From DATEPR01 sp036273855 (lineage in GTDB: Bacteria; Actinomycetota; Actinomycetes; Mycobacteriales; Pseudonocardiaceae), in assembly GCA_036273855.1 (NCBI GenBank), contig DASUGU010000103.1:47211-111210 (forward strand): 64,000 bases of DNA. Reading direction: 5' to 3'. This document shows positions 1 to 7,341 of this stretch, piece after piece. A program made the translations under genes and the position numbers. The first letter of the stretch is position 1. Every line of letters starts with the position of its first letter. The notes below the pieces were generated by a model, which worked only from the letters and a program-made list of their open reading frames with translations, made no database searches and was not told the DNA's origin.

Positions 1-486
1 CGCGGCCGCGTCGATCCGGGCGGCCAACTGGTCGGTGCCGCCCGAGATGAAGTGGTTGCGGCACGGGTGGCCCAGCGGGTTGGTCAGGCTGTCCTCGGCG
101 CAGGTCTCCAGGATCGACGTGAAGCCGATGTCGTTGCCGCTGATCGTCACCGTGACCAGGTCGGTGTCCGGGGTGAGGGCGTCGAACTGGGGCGGGTTGC
201 TGCCCAGCGGGACGGACTGGCTGGCCGTCATGTCGGCCGTCTCGGCGCCGCCGCAGCTCACGTCGGTCAGCGGCACGCCGAGTTGACGGGCCAGGTCGCC
301 CGGATAGTTGTGGTTGGACCGGGCGCAGCCGACCGGATCGAGCGACTGGTCGGGGATCAGCGGACCGGAGGCGTAGGAGTCGCCGAGCGCGACGTAGTGC
401 TGGAAGGTCGCGGCGTTCGCCGGGGCCGTGAGCAGGGTGGCGGTGAGGGCCGCGGACGCTGCTGCGGCGGCGACGATCCTGCGCAT
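1..486 (-). CDS. Secreted SGNH/GDSL hydrolase (partial, cut by left edge)
   Basis: The first 162 codons are in the window and the rest lies to the left. An alanine-rich signal peptide (MRRIVAAAAASAALTATLLT, cleavage likely after ANA near residue 25) precedes the block I motif GDSYASG with the presumed nucleophile Ser37. The oxyanion-hole motif SGNDIGF follows around residue 116. SGNH hydrolases are secreted lipases or esterases; the substrate cannot be told here. The catalytic Asp-His pair near the C-terminus is outside the window. It is a paralogue of the complete hydrolase at 4856-5656. Starts at ATG 486-484. Confidence 0.88.
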   Translation of the reverse strand, partial: MRRIVAAAAASAALTATLLTAPANAATFQHYVALGDSYASGPLIPDQSLDPVGCARSNHNYPGDLARQLGVPLTDVSCGGAETADMTASQSVPLGSNPPQFDALTPDTDLVTVTISGNDIGFTSILETCAEDSLTNPLGHPCRNHFISGGTDQLAARIDAAA

Positions 487-593
487 GGCGACCTCACTAC
501 CGATGAGTAGGGCGTGTGCGGTGATCGTCGCCCGCCGCCGATTCGGGCGTCAAGGTCCGTTCGGGCGCTTGTCGCGGATCATCCCCGATCGGA

Positions 594-2042
594 TCATGCG
601 GCCGCCGTGGCGTGCGCCCGGCCGAGCAGGCGGCGCAGGGCGGCGAGCAGCGCGGCGGCCGGGTGGGTGGGTTCGGTGACCGCGCGCCAGGCGATCACGC
701 CGTCCGGCCGGATCAGGCTGGCGCCGCCGTGCTCGATGCCGTAGGTGGTGGCGAGGCGGCCGGTGGGATCGGTCAGGTCGGCGCCCAGCCCGACCGCCTT
801 GATCGGCAGTCCGAGCGTCGACGCGACACTCCGGGTCGCCGCCTGCCAGACACCGCCCTCGGTCGCCGTCAGCAGGATCCAGCCGTCCCCGAACAGCTCC
901 ACAGTGGACACCTGGGTGGCACCGGAGCGCAGCGGCACGTGCGGGGCGCGGAAGCCGGGCCGGGCCGACGGGTGCGCCGGGTCCTCGGCGGGTGCCGGGT
1001 CGGTGTCGTCGATCAGCACGGCCGAGGACCGGCAGCGGAAGCCGAACCCCAGGGCGAGTCGGGCCAGGGGAGTCGGGTCGCCGGTCAGGTCCAACCAGGG
1101 CATGGTGTGTTCCTTCGCTGTGTGCAGGGCCGCCAGCACCACCTGTTCGGCATAGGGCGCGCGCTCGGCCTGGTAGCTGTCCAGCAACGCGGGCACCGCC
1201 GTGCCGTGCAGCACGGCCGCCAGCTTCCAGGCGACGTCGAAGGCGTCGCCGATCGCGGTGTCCCCCGACGTGCCACCGTCCGGCGGCGCCGTGGCCGCCG
1301 CGTCACCGGCCAGGAAGACCCGTCCGGCGGCGAAGTGGTCGGCGACGCTCGCGCCGACCTCCCACGCCTGGACGGCCTCCACCTCGATGTCGGCGTCCGG
1401 GTCGGCCAGGTGGATCAGCCCGGCCACCGCCTCGGTGCTGAAGTCGCGCATCGACTCGCCGCGTTCCGGGTGGTACTCCAGGCTCATCAGGCGCTTGTCC
1501 CGGGTGTCCTTGCGGACGTAGACCACCTCGATGGTGTTGCGCAGGCTGCCCCTGCCGTGCCGGTGGATGCCCAGCGACGCGCGGACGCGGCTGCGGTGGC
1601 CGTCGGCGGCGACCACGTAGTCGGCCCGGATCGTGGTGAGCCTGCCGTTCCAGTGGTTGAGCAGCCGGACGGTGACGCCGGCCGGGTCCTGGGTCAGCCC
1701 GACGACCTCGGCGCCGAACCGGATCTCGGCGCCGTCCTGCTGGGCCCGCCGCAGCAGGATCGGCTCGACCTGGTCCTGGCTCGCCGTGCCGAACAGGGCG
1801 GGTGTGACCGCGCGGCCGTCGTCGTTGCCGTCCCCGGCGGCGGTGATCTCCTCGGCCACGCCCGCGTACCCGAGCAGTTCCATGGTGCGTCGTGACTGGC
1901 CGGTGGCCCTCGGGTGCGTCGACGGGCTCTGGTGCCGTTCCACCAGCAGCACGTCCACCCCGCGCCGGGCCAGGAACATCGCGGTCGCGCAGCCGGCCAG
2001 GCCGGCCCCGACCACCAGGACCCCGGTTCGTTCGTCCGCCAT
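594..2042 (-). CDS. FAD-dependent aromatic hydroxylase-type monooxygenase
   Basis: A 482-residue class A flavoprotein monooxygenase. The N-terminal Rossmann motif GAGLAG (residues 12-17) binds FAD, the DG motif is VVAADGHRSR, and the GD motif is FLAGDAAATAPPDGG. The C-terminal thioredoxin-like region resembles PheA/TfdB-type phenol hydroxylases and the polyketide-tailoring hydroxylases, so it probably hydroxylates an aromatic ring using NAD(P)H and O2. I chose ATG 2042 because GGAGAG lies 8 bases upstream; a GTG nine bases further up is possible. It is slightly short for the family (usually about 500-540 residues). It stands alone, so the substrate is unknown. Confidence 0.85.
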   Translation of the reverse strand: MADERTGVLVVGAGLAGCATAMFLARRGVDVLLVERHQSPSTHPRATGQSRRTMELLGYAGVAEEITAAGDGNDDGRAVTPALFGTASQDQVEPILLRRAQQDGAEIRFGAEVVGLTQDPAGVTVRLLNHWNGRLTTIRADYVVAADGHRSRVRASLGIHRHGRGSLRNTIEVVYVRKDTRDKRLMSLEYHPERGESMRDFSTEAVAGLIHLADPDADIEVEAVQAWEVGASVADHFAAGRVFLAGDAAATAPPDGGTSGDTAIGDAFDVAWKLAAVLHGTAVPALLDSYQAERAPYAEQVVLAALHTAKEHTMPWLDLTGDPTPLARLALGFGFRCRSSAVLIDDTDPAPAEDPAHPSARPGFRAPHVPLRSGATQVSTVELFGDGWILLTATEGGVWQAATRSVASTLGLPIKAVGLGADLTDPTGRLATTYGIEHGGASLIRPDGVIAWRAVTEPTHPAAALLAALRRLLGRAHATAAA

Positions 2043-2111
2043 GAATCTCACTCTCCCCGTACTCCCGTGTGATGAGTATCTTATGGAGAGAGATATTTGG
2101 CAGTCAAGGGG

Positions 2112-2621
2112 TCAGTGGCCGAGGGCCTCCGAGATCCAGTCCGGCACCGGCAGCTCCCGCTCCTTGCAGGTGGTGGCCAGCCGGATGGTCCAGCGCAACG
2201 CCTGGATCACCACGGTCGCCATCTCCTCCGGTGCGGCACTGGACAGGGCGATCTCCACCTGCTCGGCGGCCGCGTCCTCGTCGCCGTGCACCTCGGCCAG
2301 CAGCGTGCGCACCGCGGTCCGCACCGGCGGGTCGGCCTCGTCGATCGGCACCTCCTGGCCGTCCTCGTCGAAGACCTGCATCCGCACCGGGGTGGCGCCG
2401 CCCTCGCTCAGCTCGGCCACCATCCGGCTGCACTCGGAGAACAGCAGCAGCACCAACTCCCGGACGTCCGTGTGCTCGTCGGACGAGTCCTGCACGAAGT
2501 TGATCAGGCGCTCGACGGCGTCCCCGTCGTCCCCCTCGCTGGCGGCGGACAGCGCCTGACTGGCGGCGCTGATGATCCGTTGCCGCCGATCCGGGTCCTC
2601 CGCCGATGCCACGTCGCCCAT
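2112..2621 (-). CDS. Hypothetical acidic protein
   Basis: A 169-residue, strongly acidic, probably all-helical cytoplasmic protein with no signal peptide or membrane segment. I do not recognise a family. The segment 'VRTLLAEVHGDEDAAAEQVEIALSS' region (about residues 105-130) and a C-terminal 'VPDWISEALGH' are the most protein-like parts. AGGGAAAG precedes the ATG at 2621. It lies 69 bases downstream of the divergent side of the monooxygenase start and is divergent from the aldolase at 2717. Codon use matches neighbours. No function is proposed. Confidence 0.75.
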   Translation of the reverse strand: MGDVASAEDPDRRQRIISAASQALSAASEGDDGDAVERLINFVQDSSDEHTDVRELVLLLFSECSRMVAELSEGGATPVRMQVFDEDGQEVPIDEADPPVRTAVRTLLAEVHGDEDAAAEQVEIALSSAAPEEMATVVIQALRWTIRLATTCKERELPVPDWISEALGH

Positions 2622-2680
2622 CTTTCCCTAAGCGGCCGACCGGTGCGTCGGGCCGCCAAGATCCTGTCGCGTCCACCCGC

Positions 2681-2708
2681 TTGACCGCCACCGGGCCGGC
2701 CGGATACC
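2681..2708 (+). promoter_or_regulatory. Leaderless promoter of the class II aldolase gene
   Basis: TTGACC at 2681-2686, a 16-base spacer and GATACC at 2703-2708 form a good sigma-70-type promoter. The ATG of the next gene begins 9 bases after the -10 box, so the mRNA is probably leaderless. Confidence 0.6.
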
Positions 2709-2716
2709 CACGTGTC

Positions 2717-3388
2717 ATGGCGCAACCGCTGCTCACCGACCTGCGTGCCGCCGTCTGCGAGCTGGGCAGGTGCATGGTCGCCGACCGGCTCGTGGTCGGC
2801 ACGTCCGGCAACATCTCCGCCCGGAAGGGCGATCTGATCGCCGTCACACCCACCGGCGTGCCCTACGCCGAACTGGTGCCCGAGTCGATCACCGTGCTGG
2901 ACCTGACCGGCCGGCAGGTCGCCGGCGACCTGCCGCCCACCTCCGAGGTGCCGCTGCACCTCGCGCTGTACCGGCACGACGCCGGCCGGCCGATCCGCGC
3001 GGTGGTGCACACCCACGCGCCGCACGCCACGGCGGTGTCCACGCTGGTGGACGAGGTGCCGCCGATCCACTACGCGCTCGGCCTGTTCGGCGGCGCCGTC
3101 CGGGTGGCCGGGTACGCCCGGTTCGGCACTCCGGAACTGGCCGCCGCCACGCTGGCCGCGCTCGGCGACCGCACCGGATGCCTGCTGGGCAACCACGGCG
3201 CGGTGACCGTGGGCGGTGACCTGGCCGCCGCCTACGAGCGGGCGCTGCAACTGGAGTGGCTGTGCCAGGTATGGCTGGCCGCGCGCTCGGTCGGCGTGCC
3301 GCGACTGCTGCCCGCGGCGGAGATCGCCGAGGTGACCGAGCGGATGCGCGACTACGGTGCCGCCGCGCGGGAACACCTACAGGGGTAG
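2717..3388 (+). CDS. Class II aldolase/adducin family protein
   Basis: A 223-residue zinc-dependent aldolase of the L-fuculose-1-phosphate aldolase/ribulose-5-phosphate 4-epimerase fold. Visible landmarks are the substrate-binding GTSGNISAR near residue 32, the catalytic Glu in TSEVPLH, the zinc pair HTHAPH, and the third zinc histidine in LLGNHGAV. It likely cleaves or forms a small sugar phosphate in the cytoplasm. I start at ATG 2717 rather than upstream codons because a -10 box sits 8 bases before it and homologues begin near this point. The 3' end overlaps the convergent TetR gene by 12 bases. No kinase or isomerase is nearby, so the pathway is unknown. Confidence 0.87.
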   Translation: MAQPLLTDLRAAVCELGRCMVADRLVVGTSGNISARKGDLIAVTPTGVPYAELVPESITVLDLTGRQVAGDLPPTSEVPLHLALYRHDAGRPIRAVVHTHAPHATAVSTLVDEVPPIHYALGLFGGAVRVAGYARFGTPELAAATLAALGDRTGCLLGNHGAVTVGGDLAAAYERALQLEWLCQVWLAARSVGVPRLLPAAEIAEVTERMRDYGAAAREHLQG

Positions 3389-3982
3389 ACCGGCCTCCAG
3401 CAGCCCGAGCGCCTCGTCCAGCAGCTCGCTCACCTCGCACGACCGCTGCGCCGCGACGCCCATGGTGGCCAGGGCGACGCCCACCATCGCACCGGCGAAC
3501 ACCCGCACCCGCAGGTCGTTCGCGTCCCGGCCCAGCCGCTCGGCCACCAGGCCGGCCAGCAGCCGCAGCGACCGGGAGTACTCGTCGAGCACCGCGACCT
3601 GGAGCTCGGGCACTTCCTTGATCAGCTCGTGCCGCTCGCGGTCGCGCAGCCGCGCCTCCTCCGGCATGTCCGCGAACACCGTCTTGAGCGCGGCCCGGAC
3701 CGCCTGGATCGGGCTGAGCTCCAGCGGCTGGTCGCGCAGCGCGTCGGCGAGCATGCCGTCGAAGTCGTCGCCGATCACGACGTCTTCCTTGGTGGGGAAG
3801 TAGCGGAAGAACGTGCTGGGGGACACCTCGGCCGCGTCGGCGATCTGGTCGACCGTGGTCTCGGCGTAGCCCTGCTCCCGGAACAGGCGCATGGCGTGCT
3901 CCCGGATGGCGGCCCGCGTCCTCGCCTTCTTCCGCTCGCGCAGCCCGAGCACGGGTGACGGGCCGTCAGGCACTGACCTCAC
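3377..3982 (-). CDS. TetR family regulator (MftR-like C-terminal domain)
   Basis: A 201-residue TetR repressor. The N-terminal helix-turn-helix is residues 20-65, with 'VDQIADAAEVSPSTFFRYF' as the recognition segment. The C-terminal ligand domain resembles the MftR type (FADMPEEARLRDRERHELI). Its GTG start at 3982 lies 17 bases inside the end of the upstream TetR gene; a second GTG at 3973 gives an 8-base overlap. The two regulators are therefore co-transcribed and likely translationally coupled. Ligand and targets are unknown. Confidence 0.85.
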   Translation of the reverse strand: MRSVPDGPSPVLGLRERKKARTRAAIREHAMRLFREQGYAETTVDQIADAAEVSPSTFFRYFPTKEDVVIGDDFDGMLADALRDQPLELSPIQAVRAALKTVFADMPEEARLRDRERHELIKEVPELQVAVLDEYSRSLRLLAGLVAERLGRDANDLRVRVFAGAMVGVALATMGVAAQRSCEVSELLDEALGLLEAGLPL

Positions 3983-4634
3983 GTTCCGACTCCTCCGCCG
4001 TGACCCCCGTGTCGACCCCTGTGCTCATGGTGTCAGATGGGCCAGACGGATCGACGAGGCTACCGGGGCTGACCAGGGCCGCTCTCGCCATGCGGAACAA
4101 CAGTTCCGCCATCTGATCGCGGCCCAGATGGGTGCTGTGCGGGGTGGAGTTGATCAGGCCGAACACGGCGTGGGCCGCGGCACGGGCGCCCGGCTCCTCG
4201 GTGCCGGGCACCGCCGAGGTGATCGTCTGGACCCACGTCTCGACATAGCGCCGCTGCATCGCGCGCACCCGGCGGCGGTCCGGCTCGCCGAGATTGGCCA
4301 GGCTGCGCTCCTGCACGGTGATCAGCGCCGGGTTGTCCAGCGCGAAGGCGACGTGGAAGCGGATCAGCCCGTCCAGTGCCGGCGCCGGATCCGGGATCGC
4401 CTCGACCGTGCGCAGGCCGCCGGCCAGCAGGTAGTCGCTGATCGACGTGAGCATCTCGCCGAGCATCGCGTCCTTGCTGCGGAAGTGCCGGTACAGCGCC
4501 GGACCCGAGATGCCGACCGCGGAGCCGATGTCGTCGATGCCGACGCCGTGGAACCCGCTCCGGGCGAACAACTCGGCCGCCGCGGCCAGGATCTGGTCGC
4601 GCCGGGTCGGCTTCGGATCGGCTGCGTGCGGCAC
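3966..4634 (-). CDS. TetR family regulator, probable repressor of the acyl-CoA catabolic operon
   Basis: A 222-residue TetR protein. The HTH is in residues 10-58 (GIDDIGSAVGISGPALYRHF), typical of TetR regulators of acyl-CoA and branched-chain catabolism. The start is GTG 4634. Only 8 bases upstream lies GTTAGCGCAGGTTAAC (4643-4658), which closely matches GTTAGTGAACGTTAAC (complement of 5677-5692) just upstream of the carboxylase operon. I infer that this protein represses itself and the operon at 5721-10457, with an acyl-CoA or acid as inducer. The last 35 or so residues are a disordered tail. It overlaps the next TetR gene. Confidence 0.87.
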   Translation of the reverse strand: MPHAADPKPTRRDQILAAAAELFARSGFHGVGIDDIGSAVGISGPALYRHFRSKDAMLGEMLTSISDYLLAGGLRTVEAIPDPAPALDGLIRFHVAFALDNPALITVQERSLANLGEPDRRRVRAMQRRYVETWVQTITSAVPGTEEPGARAAAHAVFGLINSTPHSTHLGRDQMAELLFRMARAALVSPGSLVDPSGPSDTMSTGVDTGVTAEESEREVSA

Positions 4635-4642
4635 GACGTCAG

Positions 4643-4658
4643 GTTAGCGCAGGTTAAC
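4643..4658. promoter_or_regulatory. Candidate TetR operator, copy 1
   Basis: GTTAGCGCAGGTTAAC lies 8 bases before the GTG of the TetR gene at 4634. It matches the copy at 5677-5692 (read on the minus strand) at 12 of 16 positions, including both half-sites GTTAG and GTTAAC. Confidence 0.55.
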
Positions 4659-4855
4659 CGCCTGCCTCGCCGGTGTCCGCCCGATCGCCCGGAAGTGGCC
4701 GGGCGGCAACGGATCAGCGACGTCGCCCGGACGTTCCGGTGCACCGACGAGGTATTTACCAGTCAGTCGGTTAACTATTGACGATATTCTGTCGGATTTG
4801 GTCAGCGCTTGGTATTGATGAATGGACCTGTTGGGGCTTGGCCCAAGGAGGCGCC

Positions 4856-5656
4856 ATGCGTCTGGCTCGAACACTTGCCGGCGCGACGGTTCTGGCCGTC
4901 GCGGCGGTGCTCTCCGTTGTGGTACCGGCGTCCGCCGCCGGTACCAATTACGTGGCACTGGGTGATTCCTACGCATCCGGTGTCGGCACCGACGACTACA
5001 TCAGTGACGGCACGAGCTGTGACCGCAGCCCCGAGGGCTACCCCGGACTCTGGGCGGCGGCACACGGCACGGCCTCGTTCGACCTGGCGGCCTGTTCCGG
5101 CGCCACGACCAGCAGCCTGCTCTCCGGCCAGCTCGGCGGCCTGAGCGCGTCGACCACCCTGGTCACGATCACCATCGGCGGCAACGACGCCGGCTTCACG
5201 ACGGTGTTCGAGGACTGCATCCTGGACAGCGACTCGGGGTGCGCCAGTGAGATCAACAGCGCGGAGAACTTCGTCCGCACCACCCTGCCCGGGCGGCTGG
5301 ACAGTGTGTACAGCACGGTCCGCTCGCACGCGCCCAACGCCACGGTGATCGTGACCGGCTACCCGCGCTTCTACCAGGTACCCGGCTCGTGCATCGTGGG
5401 CCTGTCCAACACCAAGCGGACCGACATCAACGGTGGTTCGGACCTGATCGACACCACCATCTCGGGTGAGGTGGCCAAGTTCGCCGGCTTCCACTTCGTC
5501 GACGTGCGCAACGCCTTCAGCACGCACGAGATCTGCTCGTCGGGCACGTCGTGGCTGCACAGCGTCGACTTCACCCACATCACCGACTCGTACCACCCGA
5601 CCCCGGCCGGCTACTCCGGCGGCTACCTCCCAGCAGTGGACTCCGTCACCGGCTGA
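4856..5656 (+). CDS. Secreted SGNH/GDSL hydrolase
   Basis: A complete 266-residue secreted lipase/esterase. The signal peptide is residues 1-28 (cleavage after ASA). Block I GDSYASG carries Ser38, the oxyanion motif is IGGNDAGF, and block V DSYHP gives Asp244 and His247. Six cysteines probably form three disulfides, as in the Streptomyces extracellular SGNH lipases. I start at ATG 4856 with AAGGAGG 5 bases upstream; the open frame extends to 4778 but lacks a ribosome site there. It sits between the TetR gene and the acyl-CoA operon, so it could feed fatty acids to that pathway, but its own regulation is unclear. Confidence 0.92.
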   Translation: MRLARTLAGATVLAVAAVLSVVVPASAAGTNYVALGDSYASGVGTDDYISDGTSCDRSPEGYPGLWAAAHGTASFDLAACSGATTSSLLSGQLGGLSASTTLVTITIGGNDAGFTTVFEDCILDSDSGCASEINSAENFVRTTLPGRLDSVYSTVRSHAPNATVIVTGYPRFYQVPGSCIVGLSNTKRTDINGGSDLIDTTISGEVAKFAGFHFVDVRNAFSTHEICSSGTSWLHSVDFTHITDSYHPTPAGYSGGYLPAVDSVTG

Positions 5657-5666
5657 GCGCGTGGCC

Positions 5667-5708
5667 CCGCCGGCGTGTTAACGTTCACTAACGTCAGCAC
5701 GCCGGCGG
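5667..5708. repeat. Perfect 11-bp inverted repeat around the operator
   Basis: CCGCCGGCGTG (5667-5677) and CACGCCGGCGG (5698-5708) are exact reverse complements separated by 20 bases that contain the TetR-like site. The right arm runs into the GGAGG ribosome site of the carboxylase gene. It may end hydrolase transcripts, extend the operator, or hide the ribosome site. Confidence 0.6.
5677..5692. promoter_or_regulatory. Candidate TetR operator, copy 2 (upstream of acyl-CoA carboxylase operon)
   Basis: GTTAACGTTCACTAAC, 29 bases before the ATG at 5721. Its complement shares the GTTAGnGnAnGTTAAC pattern with the site before the TetR gene at 4634. Confidence 0.6.
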
Positions 5709-5720
5709 AGGCGAGGGACC

Positions 5721-7334
5721 ATGGACGCGCCTGTACTGCGTACCGCTGCCGACACCACGTCGGAGGCGTTCCGGCGCAACGTCAAGGCGCACACCGCGCT
5801 GGCCGACGAACTGCGCGCCCGGCTCGCCGAGACCGCCCGCGGTGGTCCGGAGCGGGCCAGGCAGCGCCACGTCGAACGCGGCAAGCTGCTGCCGCGCGAC
5901 CGGGTGGACGCCCTGCTCGACCCCGGTTCGCCGTTCCTGGAGCTGTCCGCGCTGGCCGCCAACGGCATGTACGGCGACGAGGCCCCGTCGGCCGGGATCA
6001 TCACCGGCGTCGGCCGGATCTCCGGTCGCGAGTGCGTCGTCGTGGCCAACGACGCCACCGTCAAGGGCGGCACCTACTACCCGATGACGGTGAAGAAGCA
6101 CCTGCGCGCCCAGGAGGTGGCGCTGCACAACCGCCTGCCCTGCGTCTACCTCGTCGACTCCGGCGGCGCGTTCCTGCCCAGGCAGGACGAGGTGTTCCCG
6201 GACCGCGAGCACTTCGGCCGCATCTTCTACAACCAGGCCACCATGTCCGGCCTGGGCATCCCGCAGGTCGCCGCCGTGCTCGGCTCGTGCACCGCGGGCG
6301 GCGCCTACGTGCCGGCGATGAGCGACGAAGCCGTGATCGTCCGCAACCAGGGCACCATCTTCCTGGGCGGACCGCCGCTGGTGAAGGCGGCCACCGGCGA
6401 GGTCGTCACCGCCGAGGAGCTGGGCGGCGGCGACGTCCACTCGCGGATCTCCGGCGTCACCGACCATCTGGCCGACGACGACGCGCACGCGCTGCGGATC
6501 GTCCGGTCCATCGTCGACACGCTCGGCCCGCGAGCCGACCGCCCATGGGACGTCTCGCCGGTCGAGGCACCCGCCGTCGACCCCGGTGAGCTGTACGGGG
6601 TGGTGCCGACCGACTCGCGGACGCCCTACGACGTGCGCGAGGTGATCGCGCGGATCGTGGACGGCAGCCGGTTCGCCGAGTTCAAGAAGGAGTACGGCGG
6701 CACCCTGGTCACCGGGTTCGCCGCCATCCACGGCCACCCGGTGGGGATCGTGGCCAACAACGGCGTGCTGTTCAGCGAGTCGGCCATGAAGGGCGCGCAT
6801 TTCATCGAACTGTGCGACCGGCGGTCGATCCCGCTGGTGTTCCTGCAGAACATCACCGGGTTCATGGTCGGCCGCGAGTACGAGGCGGGCGGGATCGCCA
6901 AGCACGGCGCCAAGATGGTCACCGCGGTGGCGTGCGCCCGGGTACCGAAGTTCACCGTGATCATCGGCGGCTCGTTCGGCGCCGGCAACTACTCGATGTG
7001 CGGTCGGGCGTACTCGCCCCGCTTCCTGTGGATGTGGCCCAACGCGCGGATCTCGGTGATGGGCGGTGAGCAGGCCGCGTCCGTGCTCGCCACGGTCCGT
7101 GCCGACCAGCTCGCCGCCCGGGGCGAACCGTGGTCGTCCGACGACGAGGCCACGTTCAAGGACCCGATCCGCCAGCAGTACGAGGACCAGGGCAACCCCT
7201 ACTACGCCACCGCCCGGCTGTGGGACGACGGCGTGATCGACCCGATGGACACCCGCATGGTCCTGGGCCTCGGGCTGTCCGCCGCCGCCAACGCGCCCCT
7301 GCCCCCGGTGGGCTACGGCGTCTTCCGGATGTGA
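5721..7334 (+). CDS. accD1: Acyl-CoA carboxylase beta (carboxyltransferase) subunit, AccD1/MccB type
   Basis: A 537-residue biotin-dependent carboxyltransferase of the methylcrotonyl-CoA carboxylase type. Both crotonase-like halves are present: the N-terminal half has DRVDALLDPGSPFLELS and YLVDSGGAFLPRQ, and the C-terminal half has ITGFMVGREYEAGGIAKHG, typical of MCC beta. It transfers carboxyl from biotin to 3-methylcrotonyl-CoA or a similar substrate in leucine or isoprenoid catabolism. It is the first gene of a three-gene operon with only 7 bases before the alpha subunit. GGAGG and GAGGG precede ATG 5721. The actinobacterial leucine cluster usually also has HMG-CoA lyase, which is absent here. 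Confidence 0.9.
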   Translation: MDAPVLRTAADTTSEAFRRNVKAHTALADELRARLAETARGGPERARQRHVERGKLLPRDRVDALLDPGSPFLELSALAANGMYGDEAPSAGIITGVGRISGRECVVVANDATVKGGTYYPMTVKKHLRAQEVALHNRLPCVYLVDSGGAFLPRQDEVFPDREHFGRIFYNQATMSGLGIPQVAAVLGSCTAGGAYVPAMSDEAVIVRNQGTIFLGGPPLVKAATGEVVTAEELGGGDVHSRISGVTDHLADDDAHALRIVRSIVDTLGPRADRPWDVSPVEAPAVDPGELYGVVPTDSRTPYDVREVIARIVDGSRFAEFKKEYGGTLVTGFAAIHGHPVGIVANNGVLFSESAMKGAHFIELCDRRSIPLVFLQNITGFMVGREYEAGGIAKHGAKMVTAVACARVPKFTVIIGGSFGAGNYSMCGRAYSPRFLWMWPNARISVMGGEQAASVLATVRADQLAARGEPWSSDDEATFKDPIRQQYEDQGNPYYATARLWDDGVIDPMDTRMVLGLGLSAAANAPLPPVGYGVFRM

Positions 7335-7341
7335 GGGACCG

